Assembly: GCA_030427145.1 (NCBI GenBank)
Contig: JAUHWT010000013.1
Location: forward strand, 1 to 64,000
DNA: 64,000 bases
Origin: Alphaproteobacteria bacterium
GTDB taxonomy: Bacteria > Pseudomonadota > Alphaproteobacteria > Rhodobacterales > Rhodobacteraceae
Direction of reading: 5' to 3'
Shown here: positions 35,942 to 44,530 of the stretch, in pieces
How the letters are laid out: every line of letters begins with the position of its first letter
How positions within the stretch are numbered: the first letter of the stretch is position 1
The notes under the pieces: model-generated
What the model was told of the DNA's origin: nothing
The model's input: only the letters and a program-made list of their open reading frames with translations
The model's database searches: none
Translations under genes and position numbers: made by a program

Positions 35942-37099
35942 TCAGTCCGCCGCCTCAATCACCGCCAGCAGATCCGCCTCCGACAGAGCCACCGGATTGG
36001 CCTTCATCGACGACGACCCCGCCGCAGCCACCGCCGCCGCAGCCCGGGCGTCCCCGTCAATCCCCAACGCCTCAAACCCGCGCAGTCCAACCGACCGCGA
36101 CCACCCGGCCAGCAGATCCGCCGCCTCGTCGATCCCGGACTCCGGCGCTTCAAATACTTCTCCTATCCAGCGCCCAACCTGCTCCATCCGTGCCACGTCG
36201 CGACCCGCCTCGACCGCCACACGATGATTGGCCACCAGAACATGCGGCAGAAGCGCGCCACATATCGCCCCATGCGCGGCGCCCGTCAGCCCCCCAAGCG
36301 GCCCGGCCAGCCCATGCACGGCCCCAAGCCCGGAATTGGCCAGCGCCAGCCCACCGGACAGGCTCACCCAGGCCATGTCGTCCCGCGCGCCCTGATCCTC
36401 ACCCCCGGCCAGCCGCCGCAGCGCCCGCAACCCGCGCGGGATCGCATCCCGGCACAGCGCATCGGTCATCGGGTTCGCCCGCGTGCTGACAAACGGCTCA
36501 ATCACCTGCGTCACCGCATCAAGCCCCGAGGCCAGCGTCACACCCCACGGACAACCATCGGTCAGGGCCGGGTCCACCACCGCGAGTTCGGGCAGCATCC
36601 GCATGTCGCGCAGACTGACCTTGCGCTGATGCTCCGGCACGCCAATGACCGCGTTCCGCGTCACCTCCGCGCCGGTCCCCGCCGTCGTCGGCACCGCCAC
36701 AAAGGGCAGGGGTGCATGATCCAGCGGCAGACCCTGTCCAACCACTTCCAGATGATCGAGCGTTGGCCGCGTCGCCGGTTTTAGGGCGGCAATCGCCTTG
36801 CCCGCATCAATCACCGCACCGCCACCAACCGCCAGCACGACCTCAACCCCCACATCGCGTGCCAGAGCGACACCGTCCTCAATCATCGGCAGGTCCGGCT
36901 CCCCGCGCACGGAAAAGGACCCCACCGAACACCCGGCGGCGGCAAGACCCGCCGCGATTCCCGCACTGCGCTCCGTGCCGCGCCCATGTACCAGCAGCAC
37001 ACGCCGCCCCATCGCCGCGACCTCATCGGCTACGGTGTCCGCCTTTCCCCGTCCAAAAACGATCCGCGAGGCAGTGGCGAAGGCAAAGTCAGGCAGCAT
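35942..37099 (-). CDS. Iron-type (group III) alcohol dehydrogenase
   Basis: 385 residues. NAD site GGGAVIDAGKAIAAL (92-106) and PTTAGTGAEVTRNAVI are typical. Metal-ligand positions read D194, Q198, H262 and H276, so one canonical His (in DALTHxIE) is Gln here (DAVTQVIEPFVS). This Gln is seen in some Fe-ADH subgroups and may change the metal or its affinity. It converges on the second mttB-like gene with four bases between stops and is not part of that operon. Its alcohol substrate is unknown; it need not belong to the DMSP module, which has its own GMC enzyme. Confidence 0.87.
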   Translation of the reverse strand: MLPDFAFATASRIVFGRGKADTVADEVAAMGRRVLLVHGRGTERSAGIAAGLAAAGCSVGSFSVRGEPDLPMIEDGVALARDVGVEVVLAVGGGAVIDAGKAIAALKPATRPTLDHLEVVGQGLPLDHAPLPFVAVPTTAGTGAEVTRNAVIGVPEHQRKVSLRDMRMLPELAVVDPALTDGCPWGVTLASGLDAVTQVIEPFVSTRANPMTDALCRDAIPRGLRALRRLAGGEDQGARDDMAWVSLSGGLALANSGLGAVHGLAGPLGGLTGAAHGAICGALLPHVLVANHRVAVEAGRDVARMEQVGRWIGEVFEAPESGIDEAADLLAGWSRSVGLRGFEALGIDGDARAAAAVAAAGSSSMKANPVALSEADLLAVIEAAD

Positions 37100-37141
37100 G
37101 GGAATTTCCCCGGTCAGCGTTGATTTGGAGAGAGGCTGACG

Positions 37142-37834
37142 TCAGCCAAAAACCTTGGCGAATGACCGTTTCAGGGCCACATCCACATCGGTCATGGTCA
37201 CCGGCAGCCCAAGGTCAACGAGGCTCGTGACGCCGTAATCCTGAATGCCGCAGGGCACGATGCCGGAAAAATGCTCCAGGTCCGGTTCCACATTGATGGA
37301 AATCCCATGGAACGTGACCCATTTGCGGATCCGCACGCCAATCGCGGCAATCTTGTCCTCCGCCGGTGAGCCATCGGCCAGGGGCGGCCTGTCCGGCCGC
37401 ACGACCCAGACCCCCACGCGGCCCTGCCTGCGCTCGCCCACCACGTTAAACTCGGCGAGCGTCTGGATCACCCATTCCTCCAGATTGCGCACATAGGCCC
37501 GCACGTCGCGGCCGCGCCGGTTGAGGTCCAGCATGGCATAGGCCACGCGCTGCCCCGGTCCGTGATAGGTAAACTCGCCGCCCCGCTTCGACGGGTAGAC
37601 CGGAAACCGGTCCGGCGTCAGCAGATCCTTCGGGTCGGCAGACGTACCTGAAGTGTAAAGGGGTGGATGCTCAAGCAGCCAGACAAACTCCGGCGCATCA
37701 CCTTCCTGGATTTCCGCAACCCGGTTCTCCATGAAGGCCGTGGCCTCCTCATAATCCACCAGCCCCGGTGAACTGAACCATTCCGGTTCAGGCCCGGACA
37801 GCCCGTCAGTCTGGAGCGCCACCGGTTCTGGCAT
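37142..37834 (-). CDS. lipB: Octanoyltransferase (LipB)
   Basis: 230 residues. The signature [16 protein letters not shown] (84-99) and the catalytic dyad K171 ([13 protein letters not shown]) and C195 ([13 protein letters not shown]) are present. It moves octanoyl from acyl-carrier protein to lipoyl-dependent enzymes, the first step of lipoate assembly. The ATG at 37834, with ACAGGAAC upstream, is preferred over 37864. It lies 42 bases before the Fe-type alcohol dehydrogenase gene on the same strand. Confidence 0.95.
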   Translation of the reverse strand: MPEPVALQTDGLSGPEPEWFSSPGLVDYEEATAFMENRVAEIQEGDAPEFVWLLEHPPLYTSGTSADPKDLLTPDRFPVYPSKRGGEFTYHGPGQRVAYAMLDLNRRGRDVRAYVRNLEEWVIQTLAEFNVVGERRQGRVGVWVVRPDRPPLADGSPAEDKIAAIGVRIRKWVTFHGISINVEPDLEHFSGIVPCGIQDYGVTSLVDLGLPVTMTDVDVALKRSFAKVFG

Positions 37835-38158
37835 GGTCGTTGTTCCTGTGCGGTTTCCTCTCACTCTCCCGGAGGAATAGAGATCACGCGCCCGCTTGAA
37901 AAGCCGGTTCTGGTCTCAACCGTGGGGTATCCTCACGCATCGGTCATGGTCGGTACGCGTGGGACAGGTCTGAAAAAGTTGAAATTTGTCGAAAAACCGT
38001 TCCATAATATCGCGTGGGATGGAATGTCGCGGCGTCCGGAGGGGAACCTTTCGGGTGGCACGCGGTTTCAGTTTGGCGGCACAGTACAAAAAAGGCGGTC
38101 GCCACGGGAATTTACAGGGTGAGAGGACACGGCACCGGACGTGTCCGGGGAGGGGCGA
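37835..38158. other. Intergenic region between divergent lipB and cfa
   Basis: 324 bases with no convincing coding frame, although short open frames cross it. It must carry the promoters of lipB and cfa. By eye I see no strong sigma-70 pair, tRNA or riboswitch fold. A GGAACCTTT at about 38044-38052 resembles the -35 of some extracytoplasmic-function sigma promoters, and cfa genes are often stress-induced, but no matching -10 was found. Confidence 0.5.
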
Positions 38159-39316
38159 ATGTTCTCTATCGACGCACGGATAAAACGCGATTTTCTGGAG
38201 ACCTGTTCGCGGATTCGGGATGGAAGCCTGCGCCTCAAAACGCCGGAAGGCGAGACCCACGACTTCGGCTCCGGCGAACCTCATGCGGAAATGGAAATTC
38301 ACGACTGGTCGGTTGTCGTCGCCTGCCTGACCCGCGGGGACATTGGCCTCGGTGAGACCTATGTCGAGGGATTATGGGACACGCCGTCCATTGCGAATGT
38401 AACCGAGGTTGCCCTGCGAAATATTGATGAATTTCAGGGCTATGCCCATGCGGGGTTTTTCAACCGCCTGAAATTCCGCGTCCTGAATTCGCTGCTCCGG
38501 GCAAACTCCACCCGTGGCGCCTCGCGCAACATCCGGGCGCATTACGACGTCGGGAACGAATTCTACAAACTCTGGCTCGACTCTGGCATGACCTATTCCT
38601 CCGCCATCTTTGATGGGGACGCATCGGATCTGCATGACGGTCAAAACCGCAAAATCGACAGGATTCTCAACCGGTTGGGCGACGGCGACCGCGTTCTTGA
38701 GATAGGCTGCGGCTGGGGTGGTTTTGCCGAACGCGCCGCGGAATCCGGCCGTCACGTCACGGGTCTGACGATCTCGCCCAGCCAGCATCAGTTTGCCCAG
38801 GACCGTTTGCAAAACCGGGCCGACATCCGGCTTCAGGACTATCGCAAGAGCTCCGGCAAATTCGACAATATCGTCTCCATCGAGATGATCGAGGCTGTGG
38901 GTGAGGCCTACTGGCCGACCTATTTTGGCACTCTGGCCTCCCGCCTCAATGAGGGCGGTCGCGTCTTGATCCAGGCGATTACCGTGAAGGACAGCTATTT
39001 CGACATTTACCGCAAAGGGTCTGATTTCATTAGACATTATACCTTCCCGGGCGGAATGCTCCTGTCCGACAGCGTCATCGCCAACCAGGCCAGACAGGCT
39101 GGTCTGGCGGTGCGGGACAGTTTCGCCTTCGGGCAGGACTATTCCAAAACCTGCGCCATCTGGAACCAGCGTATCGGTGAGAAACGCAGACAGATTCAGC
39201 AGCTTGGCTATGATGACCGTTTCATCCGCAACTGGCAGTTCTACCTCGGCATATGCACCGCCTCCTTCAAGGTCGGACAGACCAACGTTGTGCAGGTGGA
39301 ACTGGCGCAGGCCTGA
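38159..39316 (+). CDS. cfa: Cyclopropane-fatty-acyl-phospholipid synthase
   Basis: 385 residues. An N-terminal lipid-binding part is followed by IRAHYDVGNEFYKLWLD, the SAM motif VLEIGCGWGGFAERAAESG and IFPGG-like YTFPGGMLLSD, then a C-terminal FYLGICTASF. It methylates unsaturated phospholipid acyl chains to cyclopropane rings and is usually a stress and stationary-phase enzyme. The ATG at 38159 follows GGGGAGGGG; an upstream GTG at 38141 is less likely. Confidence 0.92.
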   Translation: MFSIDARIKRDFLETCSRIRDGSLRLKTPEGETHDFGSGEPHAEMEIHDWSVVVACLTRGDIGLGETYVEGLWDTPSIANVTEVALRNIDEFQGYAHAGFFNRLKFRVLNSLLRANSTRGASRNIRAHYDVGNEFYKLWLDSGMTYSSAIFDGDASDLHDGQNRKIDRILNRLGDGDRVLEIGCGWGGFAERAAESGRHVTGLTISPSQHQFAQDRLQNRADIRLQDYRKSSGKFDNIVSIEMIEAVGEAYWPTYFGTLASRLNEGGRVLIQAITVKDSYFDIYRKGSDFIRHYTFPGGMLLSDSVIANQARQAGLAVRDSFAFGQDYSKTCAIWNQRIGEKRRQIQQLGYDDRFIRNWQFYLGICTASFKVGQTNVVQVELAQA

Positions 39317-39414
39317 CGAAAAATTCCCGACTAAATCACTATGTTTTTACGCCAATCCCTTGACGTGGCGCGGACAAGGCCGCACATCAGTGCGCGAGAA
39401 AATGGAGAAATGCC

Positions 39415-39972
39415 TTGTCTGAAGTAATGGATTTCCTGCTGACCCGCCGTTCCCGCCCGGCCAAACTGCTCAGTTCCCCCGGTCCGGACCGCGCGACGCT
39501 CGAAAAAATCCTCACCGCCGGGGGCCGCGTTCCCGATCATGGCAAGCTCGAACCGTGGCGTTTTGTGGTGTTTGAGGGCGCCGCATTGAGCCGTATATCC
39601 GCGGATATAATTTGTCGCGCCGAAGAAATCGGAGAGGATGGAGCCAAGGCATCGTCACCTTTTGACCTCGCTCCGGTCTGCATAATGGTCGTCGGTTCGA
39701 CCGTCGAAGGCACCAAAATTCCCGAATACGAACAGGTCCTCTCCGCCGGTTGCGCGGCCATGAGTGTCCTCAACGCGGCCCTGGCAAGCGGGTGGGGCGC
39801 GAACTGGCTGACGGCCTGGATTGCCACGGACAAACCGCTCCTGAAGGACACATTCGGCCTGACGGGTGACGAGTGGGTGGCCGGGTTCATTCACATTGGG
39901 ACCTGCCAAAATCCGCCACCCGAACGGCCCCGGCCGGACATGGATAGGAAAGTGGACTGGGTCGATCAGTGA
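39415..39972 (+). CDS. Nitroreductase-family protein (YdjA-like)
   Basis: 185 residues, compact like E. coli YdjA. FMN-binding features are LLTRRSRPAKLLSSPGP, GGRVPDHGKLEPWRF and GAGCAAMSVLNAALASGWGANW-like text. The proposed start is TTG at 39415, eight bases after GGAGA; an ATG at 39427 is the alternative. Its stop overlaps the GTG start of the EI24 gene, so the two are coupled. Confidence 0.85.
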   Translation: MSEVMDFLLTRRSRPAKLLSSPGPDRATLEKILTAGGRVPDHGKLEPWRFVVFEGAALSRISADIICRAEEIGEDGAKASSPFDLAPVCIMVVGSTVEGTKIPEYEQVLSAGCAAMSVLNAALASGWGANWLTAWIATDKPLLKDTFGLTGDEWVAGFIHIGTCQNPPPERPRPDMDRKVDWVDQ

Positions 39973-40673
39973 CACTCTTCACCGATCTTTTTCGTGCCGT
40001 CGGGCAGCTTGATGACCGCAGGTTTCTGGGGGCCGTGATCTGGTCCCTCCTGCTGACGCTGGCGGGCCTTGTGGTGATCTTCTGGCTGGTGATGGTGCTG
40101 CTCGGGGCGGCGCTGCCGGAGACGGTCAATCTGCCGTTTATCGGGGCCGTGACCTTTGTGGACAACCTGGCCTCATGGGCGGCGGCGGGGCTGATGCTGG
40201 TGCTGTCGGTGGTGCTGATGGTGCCGACGGCGGCGGCTGTGGTCGGGTTCTTCCTCGACAGTGTGGTCGAGGCCGTGGAGGCGCGGCACTACCCGCACCT
40301 GCCGGAGGCGAATCCGGCCTCAACAGGGTCTCAAATACTTGATTCCATAAGGTTTTTTGGGCTTCTGATCGTGGTCAACCTGATCGCACTGGTCATTTAC
40401 CTTTTGGTAGCACCTCTGGCTCCGTTCATCTTCTGGATCGTCAACGGACTGCTGCTCGGGCGGGAATATTTCACGCTTGTCGCACTGCGTCGCCTCTCAC
40501 CGGCAGATGCGGCGAAGCTGAGGCGCAACAACCGCATGATGATCTGGGTGGCCGGTACACTGATGGCGGTGCCGCTGTCGGTTCCGGTGCTGAACCTGAT
40601 CGTCCCGGTCCTGGGCGTGGCGGTGTTTACACACCAGTTTCACCGCATGGCGGGCTCCGGTTTCAGGGCGTAG
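39969..40673 (+). CDS. EI24-domain (CysZ-like) membrane protein
   Basis: 234 residues with four to six hydrophobic segments and the EI24 pattern LLVAPLAPFIFWIVNGLLLGREYFTLVALRR. E. coli CysZ of this fold takes up sulfate, but alphaproteobacterial members are not well assigned. It starts at a GTG overlapping the previous stop (GTGA). Compared with genes to its left it uses markedly more G at third positions. Confidence 0.8.
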   Translation: MTLFTDLFRAVGQLDDRRFLGAVIWSLLLTLAGLVVIFWLVMVLLGAALPETVNLPFIGAVTFVDNLASWAAAGLMLVLSVVLMVPTAAAVVGFFLDSVVEAVEARHYPHLPEANPASTGSQILDSIRFFGLLIVVNLIALVIYLLVAPLAPFIFWIVNGLLLGREYFTLVALRRLSPADAAKLRRNNRMMIWVAGTLMAVPLSVPVLNLIVPVLGVAVFTHQFHRMAGSGFRA

Positions 40674-40685
40674 AACACCGGAGCC
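40653..40685. terminator. Hairpin between converging EI24 and SDR genes
   Basis: GGCTCCGG and CCGGAGCC are exact inverted repeats separated by 17 bases, overlapping the end of the EI24 gene in the 21-base space before the converging SDR. The position suits termination, but the long loop and lack of a U-tract make it uncertain. Confidence 0.3.
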
Positions 40686-40694
40686 GCGGTTTCC

Positions 40695-41423
40695 CTAAAT
40701 ATCGAAATTCGTTGGCAAAACGATCATGTCGCGAATGGTGACGTTGCGCCCACGCGTCAGCGCAAACACCACCGCATCGGCCACTTCCGTAGGCTCGATC
40801 AGCGAACCGCTTTCCTTGGCCTTGCGCAGGTTTTCCTCCGGCCAGTCGGCCAGAAGCGCGGAAATTACCGGGCCTGGCGAGACCTGGCCCACCCGGATGC
40901 CGTGCTCGCGAAGCTGTCGCCGCATGGTCTGAACGAAGCAGGTGATCGCCCATTTTGAGCCCGAATAGACCGGTTCCCAGGCAATCGCGGAATGGCCCGC
41001 GACGGAGCAGGTGACCCAGATGTCACCGGTTTTGCGCTCTTTCATATGCGGAATGATGGCGTGAACGTTCTTCATCACCGCATTGACGTTCAGGTTCAGC
41101 ATCCGATCGATGGTTGCAGGGTCAGTCTCGTCGAGATCGCCGCCGATGTAAGTTCCAGCGTTGCAGTAGAGAATGTCGATGTGATCGACCTTTTCGAGGA
41201 TCTCCGGCACCATGGCGTTGCAGCTGTCCGCATTGAGCAGGTCCGTGACCTGGGCAATGGCGCGGCCGCCCAGTTTGGCGGTCAGGTCGGACAGTGCGGC
41301 CTCATCGCGGTCGACCATAACTACGGTCGCCCCCTCGGCCAGCAGGGCCTCGGTGGTGGCGAGGCCGATGCCGGAGGCGGCACCGGTTACGGCGGCTATT
41401 TTTCCGTTCAGTTTTTCACCCAT
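40695..41423 (-). CDS. Ribitol 2-dehydrogenase-like SDR
   Basis: 242 residues. TGAASGIGLAT, NAGTYIGGDL, and the catalytic Ser with YSGSKWA are standard SDR elements. The C-terminal third (SPGPVISALLADWPEENLRKA, SLIEPTEVADAVVFALTRGRNVTIRDMIVLP) resembles ribitol 2-dehydrogenases closely, as I recall them. It would oxidise a pentitol to a ketopentose with NAD. It is the last gene of the sorC-pfkB-gatZ-SDR-SDR unit. Confidence 0.85.
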   Translation of the reverse strand: MGEKLNGKIAAVTGAASGIGLATTEALLAEGATVVMVDRDEAALSDLTAKLGGRAIAQVTDLLNADSCNAMVPEILEKVDHIDILYCNAGTYIGGDLDETDPATIDRMLNLNVNAVMKNVHAIIPHMKERKTGDIWVTCSVAGHSAIAWEPVYSGSKWAITCFVQTMRRQLREHGIRVGQVSPGPVISALLADWPEENLRKAKESGSLIEPTEVADAVVFALTRGRNVTIRDMIVLPTNFDI

Positions 41424-41467
41424 GTTTTGTCTCCCTAAAACAAGAATTTTGTCCCGTGACTGTGGGA

Positions 41468-42199
41468 TCAGACCGCGAGAAAACCGCCGTCGATTGGCAG
41501 CACCGCGCCGGTGACCATGGCTGCGTCACCGCTCAGAAGCATGACCATGGCTCGCGCCACGTCCTCAACCTCGGCAAAGCGGCCAATGGGGTGGCGGACC
41601 ATCATGGGGTCGGCTTTTGCGGGGTCGGACCAGGCCTCTGCGGCGAGTTCAGTCATTGTTACCGTGGGGGCGACGGCGTTGACGCGAATGCCATGGGGGC
41701 CGAGTTCCTTTGCCATCACGCGGCTGGCGCCCTCCAGCCCAGCCTTCGAGGCGGCGTAGCACATGTGGTCCTGGAAACCGCGATGCCCGGCGATGGAGGT
41801 GACGTTGAGGATGGAGCCGCCGCCACCGGCGGCGATGCGGGCCCGCGCGAATTCCTGGGCGCAGATCAGGGCTGCGCGGAGGTTGATGCCCATCACGGTC
41901 TCGTAGCCCTCGTCCGTCATGTCGAGCACGCTTTCCAGCACGTTGGTGCCGGCGCAGTTGATGAGGTGGTCGCAGGTCCCGGCCTCCTTTATGGCGGCGC
42001 GGGCGGCGGCGTTGTCCATCAGGTCGGCCACAATGGGGGTGCAGCCGGTTTCCGCGGCGAGGCTGTCGAGATCGCTTTTCGTGCGGGCGATGGCGACGGT
42101 TTTTGCGCCGCGTTTGGCGAGTTCAACCGTCACGGCCCGGCCTATACCTTTGCCCGCGCCGGTGATGATGACGCTCCGGCCCTCGAAATTGTTCTCCAT
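41468..42199 (-). CDS. L-xylulose reductase-like SDR (DCXR type)
   Basis: 243 residues. TGAGKGIGRAV, NCAGTN, and YAASKAG are present. The segment VNAVAPTVTMTELAAEAWSDPAK resembles dicarbonyl/L-xylulose reductases. It would interconvert a ketose and a polyol. The ATG at 42199, with GGAAGGA upstream, lies 22 bases after the GatZ-like gene; a longer frame would overlap it. It belongs to the polyol catabolic operon. Confidence 0.83.
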   Translation of the reverse strand: MENNFEGRSVIITGAGKGIGRAVTVELAKRGAKTVAIARTKSDLDSLAAETGCTPIVADLMDNAAARAAIKEAGTCDHLINCAGTNVLESVLDMTDEGYETVMGINLRAALICAQEFARARIAAGGGGSILNVTSIAGHRGFQDHMCYAASKAGLEGASRVMAKELGPHGIRVNAVAPTVTMTELAAEAWSDPAKADPMMVRHPIGRFAEVEDVARAMVMLLSGDAAMVTGAVLPIDGGFLAV

Positions 42200-42221
42200 C
42201 AGTCCTTCCCCCTGTCTGAGG

Positions 42222-43523
42222 CTACGATGCCGCGGCAACCGACCGGCGTTTGGCGGGCCGGGTGCAGGCGGTGTGGTAATGGTTGAGGCTTTGGGTGATT
42301 TTCCAGATCACCACATCCTCTGGATTGAGCGCCGCGCCCGCGAACCGCTCGGCACCGGGCAGGTGCTGCCAGATCAGGGGCAGGGGAACGGAGCGGCCCT
42401 GAAGGGTGTCGTAAAGTTTCGACACGGCCAGTTGGGCGGGTTCGGTAGCCCAGTAGTAGCGGATGCGGTCGGAGAGCGAGTAGTGACGCAGGAGCTTCAA
42501 CTCTCCGTCGTCACCGTTGTAGTGCCGCGCCCAATGCCCGGGTCGATCCAGCATGAGGGACTCCATGGCCTGGTACAGGGGCCGGTCGCCATAGCCGGGG
42601 ACGAGGTCGGAGGCGATCAGATCAAGCGCGTAGAGCGCTTCGCGCATCACGAAAGTAAGTTCCGGGCCGACCTTGAGAATGGGGAAACCGTCGCGAACGA
42701 GTTCCGCGAGCGGGCAGGTCATCTGGTAGTCCGTTGAGTGTGCCTCAAAAACGAACTGCGGATGATCTTCCAGGACGGAGATGAGGCTGGTGGCCTTGTC
42801 GGGTTCGTAGAGGATGACGTTGCGGTTGCCGAATTCCACGCCGGGCTGGACGACCAGGCCGATGACGCGGCCGAAAGCGCCGGTTAGCCCGTGTTTTGCG
42901 AAGACCTCACCATGGATTTCGAGGGTTCGGGAGGCAGCTTCGGCGGAGGTGGGTTCAATGGAGGAGAGCGCGTGATCGGCGCCGCCGGGCGGTGGAACCT
43001 CGGTGCCGATGATGTATTGCGGCAGCGGCAGGTTGTGGGCTTTGGCGGTGTCCTCGGCGACTTTCGCGAGGCGTGCGGCGCGGTCGGCGGTTGTGGCGTC
43101 GTCGAGGGCCGGGGGCTCACCGGCGCAACCCATGGAGGCGTCGAGGTGGATCTTGCGGAAACCGGAGGCCACGTATTCCGCGACCATTTTTTCGGCCTCG
43201 GCCATGGCGTCGCCGGCTGGTCGGTCGCGCCAGGGGTTCGGCCCGAGATGGTCTCCGCCCAGGATGATGAGGTCCCTGGGGCAGTTCTCAGAGTTGGCCA
43301 GACTGTTGACGAGGCTTGCGAAATCGGCCGGTCTCATTCCGGTGTAGCCGCCCTGATGGTTGACCTGATTGCATGTCGCCTCGATCAGGACGGTTGAGCC
43401 GTTCTCGCGGCCGTGGCGCAGGGCCGCGCGGAGAACGGACGGGTGTGCGGAGCAGACCGAGGTGATCCCGGCGGGCGTGCCGCGGCGGTAGAGGGGGGCG
43501 AGGTCGGTCAGGGTGACGGGCAT
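42222..43523 (-). CDS. GatZ/KbaZ-family protein (possible ketose-phosphate epimerase)
   Basis: 433 residues, full length for the family first named as the non-catalytic subunit of tagatose-bisphosphate aldolase. Landmarks are IEATCNQVNHQGGYTGM, ILGGDHLGPNPW, HLDASMGC, and GTEVPPPGG. No GatY/KbaY catalytic partner is in the window. Related Agrobacterium proteins are, to my recollection, D-tagatose 6-phosphate 4-epimerases acting alone, which would fit here. The start overlaps the PfkB stop by one base (TAATG). Confidence 0.85.
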   Translation of the reverse strand: MPVTLTDLAPLYRRGTPAGITSVCSAHPSVLRAALRHGRENGSTVLIEATCNQVNHQGGYTGMRPADFASLVNSLANSENCPRDLIILGGDHLGPNPWRDRPAGDAMAEAEKMVAEYVASGFRKIHLDASMGCAGEPPALDDATTADRAARLAKVAEDTAKAHNLPLPQYIIGTEVPPPGGADHALSSIEPTSAEAASRTLEIHGEVFAKHGLTGAFGRVIGLVVQPGVEFGNRNVILYEPDKATSLISVLEDHPQFVFEAHSTDYQMTCPLAELVRDGFPILKVGPELTFVMREALYALDLIASDLVPGYGDRPLYQAMESLMLDRPGHWARHYNGDDGELKLLRHYSLSDRIRYYWATEPAQLAVSKLYDTLQGRSVPLPLIWQHLPGAERFAGAALNPEDVVIWKITQSLNHYHTACTRPAKRRSVAAAS

Positions 43524-44515
43524 TACGGGTTCCTCGGGGTGGCGGCAATGAACGCGTCGAGCTGCTCCCGCGTGCCCGCGCCTTCCATCGGGCCGCGGAT
43601 GGTGGCGTTGCGTGCACCCGCGGCGTTGGCGAAGGTCAGGGCCTCATTCACGTCCATGCCAAGGCGGCGACAGGCGACATAGGCCCCGCCGAAACAGTCG
43701 CCCGCGCCGGTGGGGTCGGTTTCCTCGATTTTGAAGGCGGGGGCGGTGAAGGACTCACCGCTGGCGAGGTGGCAGGATGAGCCGTTGGCCCCGCGTTTGA
43801 TGACAACTTCCGAGATGCCGAGTTCGAAGAGGCGGGTGATGGCGGTGTCCTCGCCGTCCTTTGGATCGGTGCCGGAGGCCACGTAGAGTTCTTCGCCGGA
43901 GGGCAGCAGGAGGTCCGCACCCGCGACGGTTTCGGCGATGCGCGCGTCGATACCAGGATCGGCGCGCAGTTCGCTGCGCATGTTGGGGTCGAGGGAGACG
44001 GTGCCGCCGCGCTCGCGGATGGTTCTGGCGGCGCGGTCGATCATCTTCCAGATGTTTTCCTGCACCAGCAGCGTGCCCATGATGTGCAGGTGTCCGGCGC
44101 GGGAAATGACGGCCTCGATCTCCGGGGTCCAGGTGAGGGACCCGGCGGCGGAGGTCCACATGTTGAAGACGAAATTGCGGTCGCCATCGGGGCGGTAGCG
44201 CACGAAGGCGGTGCCGGTGGGAAGTTCCGGATCGACCATGACGCCGGAGATGTCCACGCCATCGGCGCGCAGGCGGTCGGTGTTCGCGCGCCCGAAATCG
44301 TCCTGGCCCACTGCACCGATCATGGCCGCGGTGCCGCCCATGCGGGCGCACTGGTCGATGAAGATGGCGGGGGCGCCGCTGGGATAGGGTCCAATGAAGG
44401 GCTGTTCATCAAGGAAGCCCTCGCCGGTGGTGGTGGCGACGATTTCCACGAGGATCTCGCCGATGCAGACCGTGGGGCCGAGTGTTTCCGGGGCGGGGCT
44501 TTTGACTTTGGTCAT
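43523..44515 (-). CDS. PfkB-family carbohydrate kinase
   Basis: 330 residues of the ribokinase/PfkB fold. An N-terminal GEILVEIVA / PSGAPAIFIDQCARMGG sugar site and the C-terminal DPTGAGDCFGGAY signature with the catalytic Asp are present. It probably phosphorylates a ketose released by the polyol dehydrogenases, ahead of the GatZ-like protein. The exact sugar (D-tagatose, D-fructose, a ketopentose) is not determined. Confidence 0.9.
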   Translation of the reverse strand: MTKVKSPAPETLGPTVCIGEILVEIVATTTGEGFLDEQPFIGPYPSGAPAIFIDQCARMGGTAAMIGAVGQDDFGRANTDRLRADGVDISGVMVDPELPTGTAFVRYRPDGDRNFVFNMWTSAAGSLTWTPEIEAVISRAGHLHIMGTLLVQENIWKMIDRAARTIRERGGTVSLDPNMRSELRADPGIDARIAETVAGADLLLPSGEELYVASGTDPKDGEDTAITRLFELGISEVVIKRGANGSSCHLASGESFTAPAFKIEETDPTGAGDCFGGAYVACRRLGMDVNEALTFANAAGARNATIRGPMEGAGTREQLDAFIAATPRNP

Positions 44516-44530
44516 TCTGCGCTTTCCCGG

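Noticed and set aside
37835-38158. Short open frames before cfa (for example from 37922 and 38014)
   Set aside because: They overlap one another in different phases, lack ribosome sites and have no recognisable sequence.
41500-42737. Plus-strand frames of 272-276 codons across the SDR and GatZ-like genes
   Set aside because: Both are antisense to genes with clear catalytic motifs and show no domain of their own.
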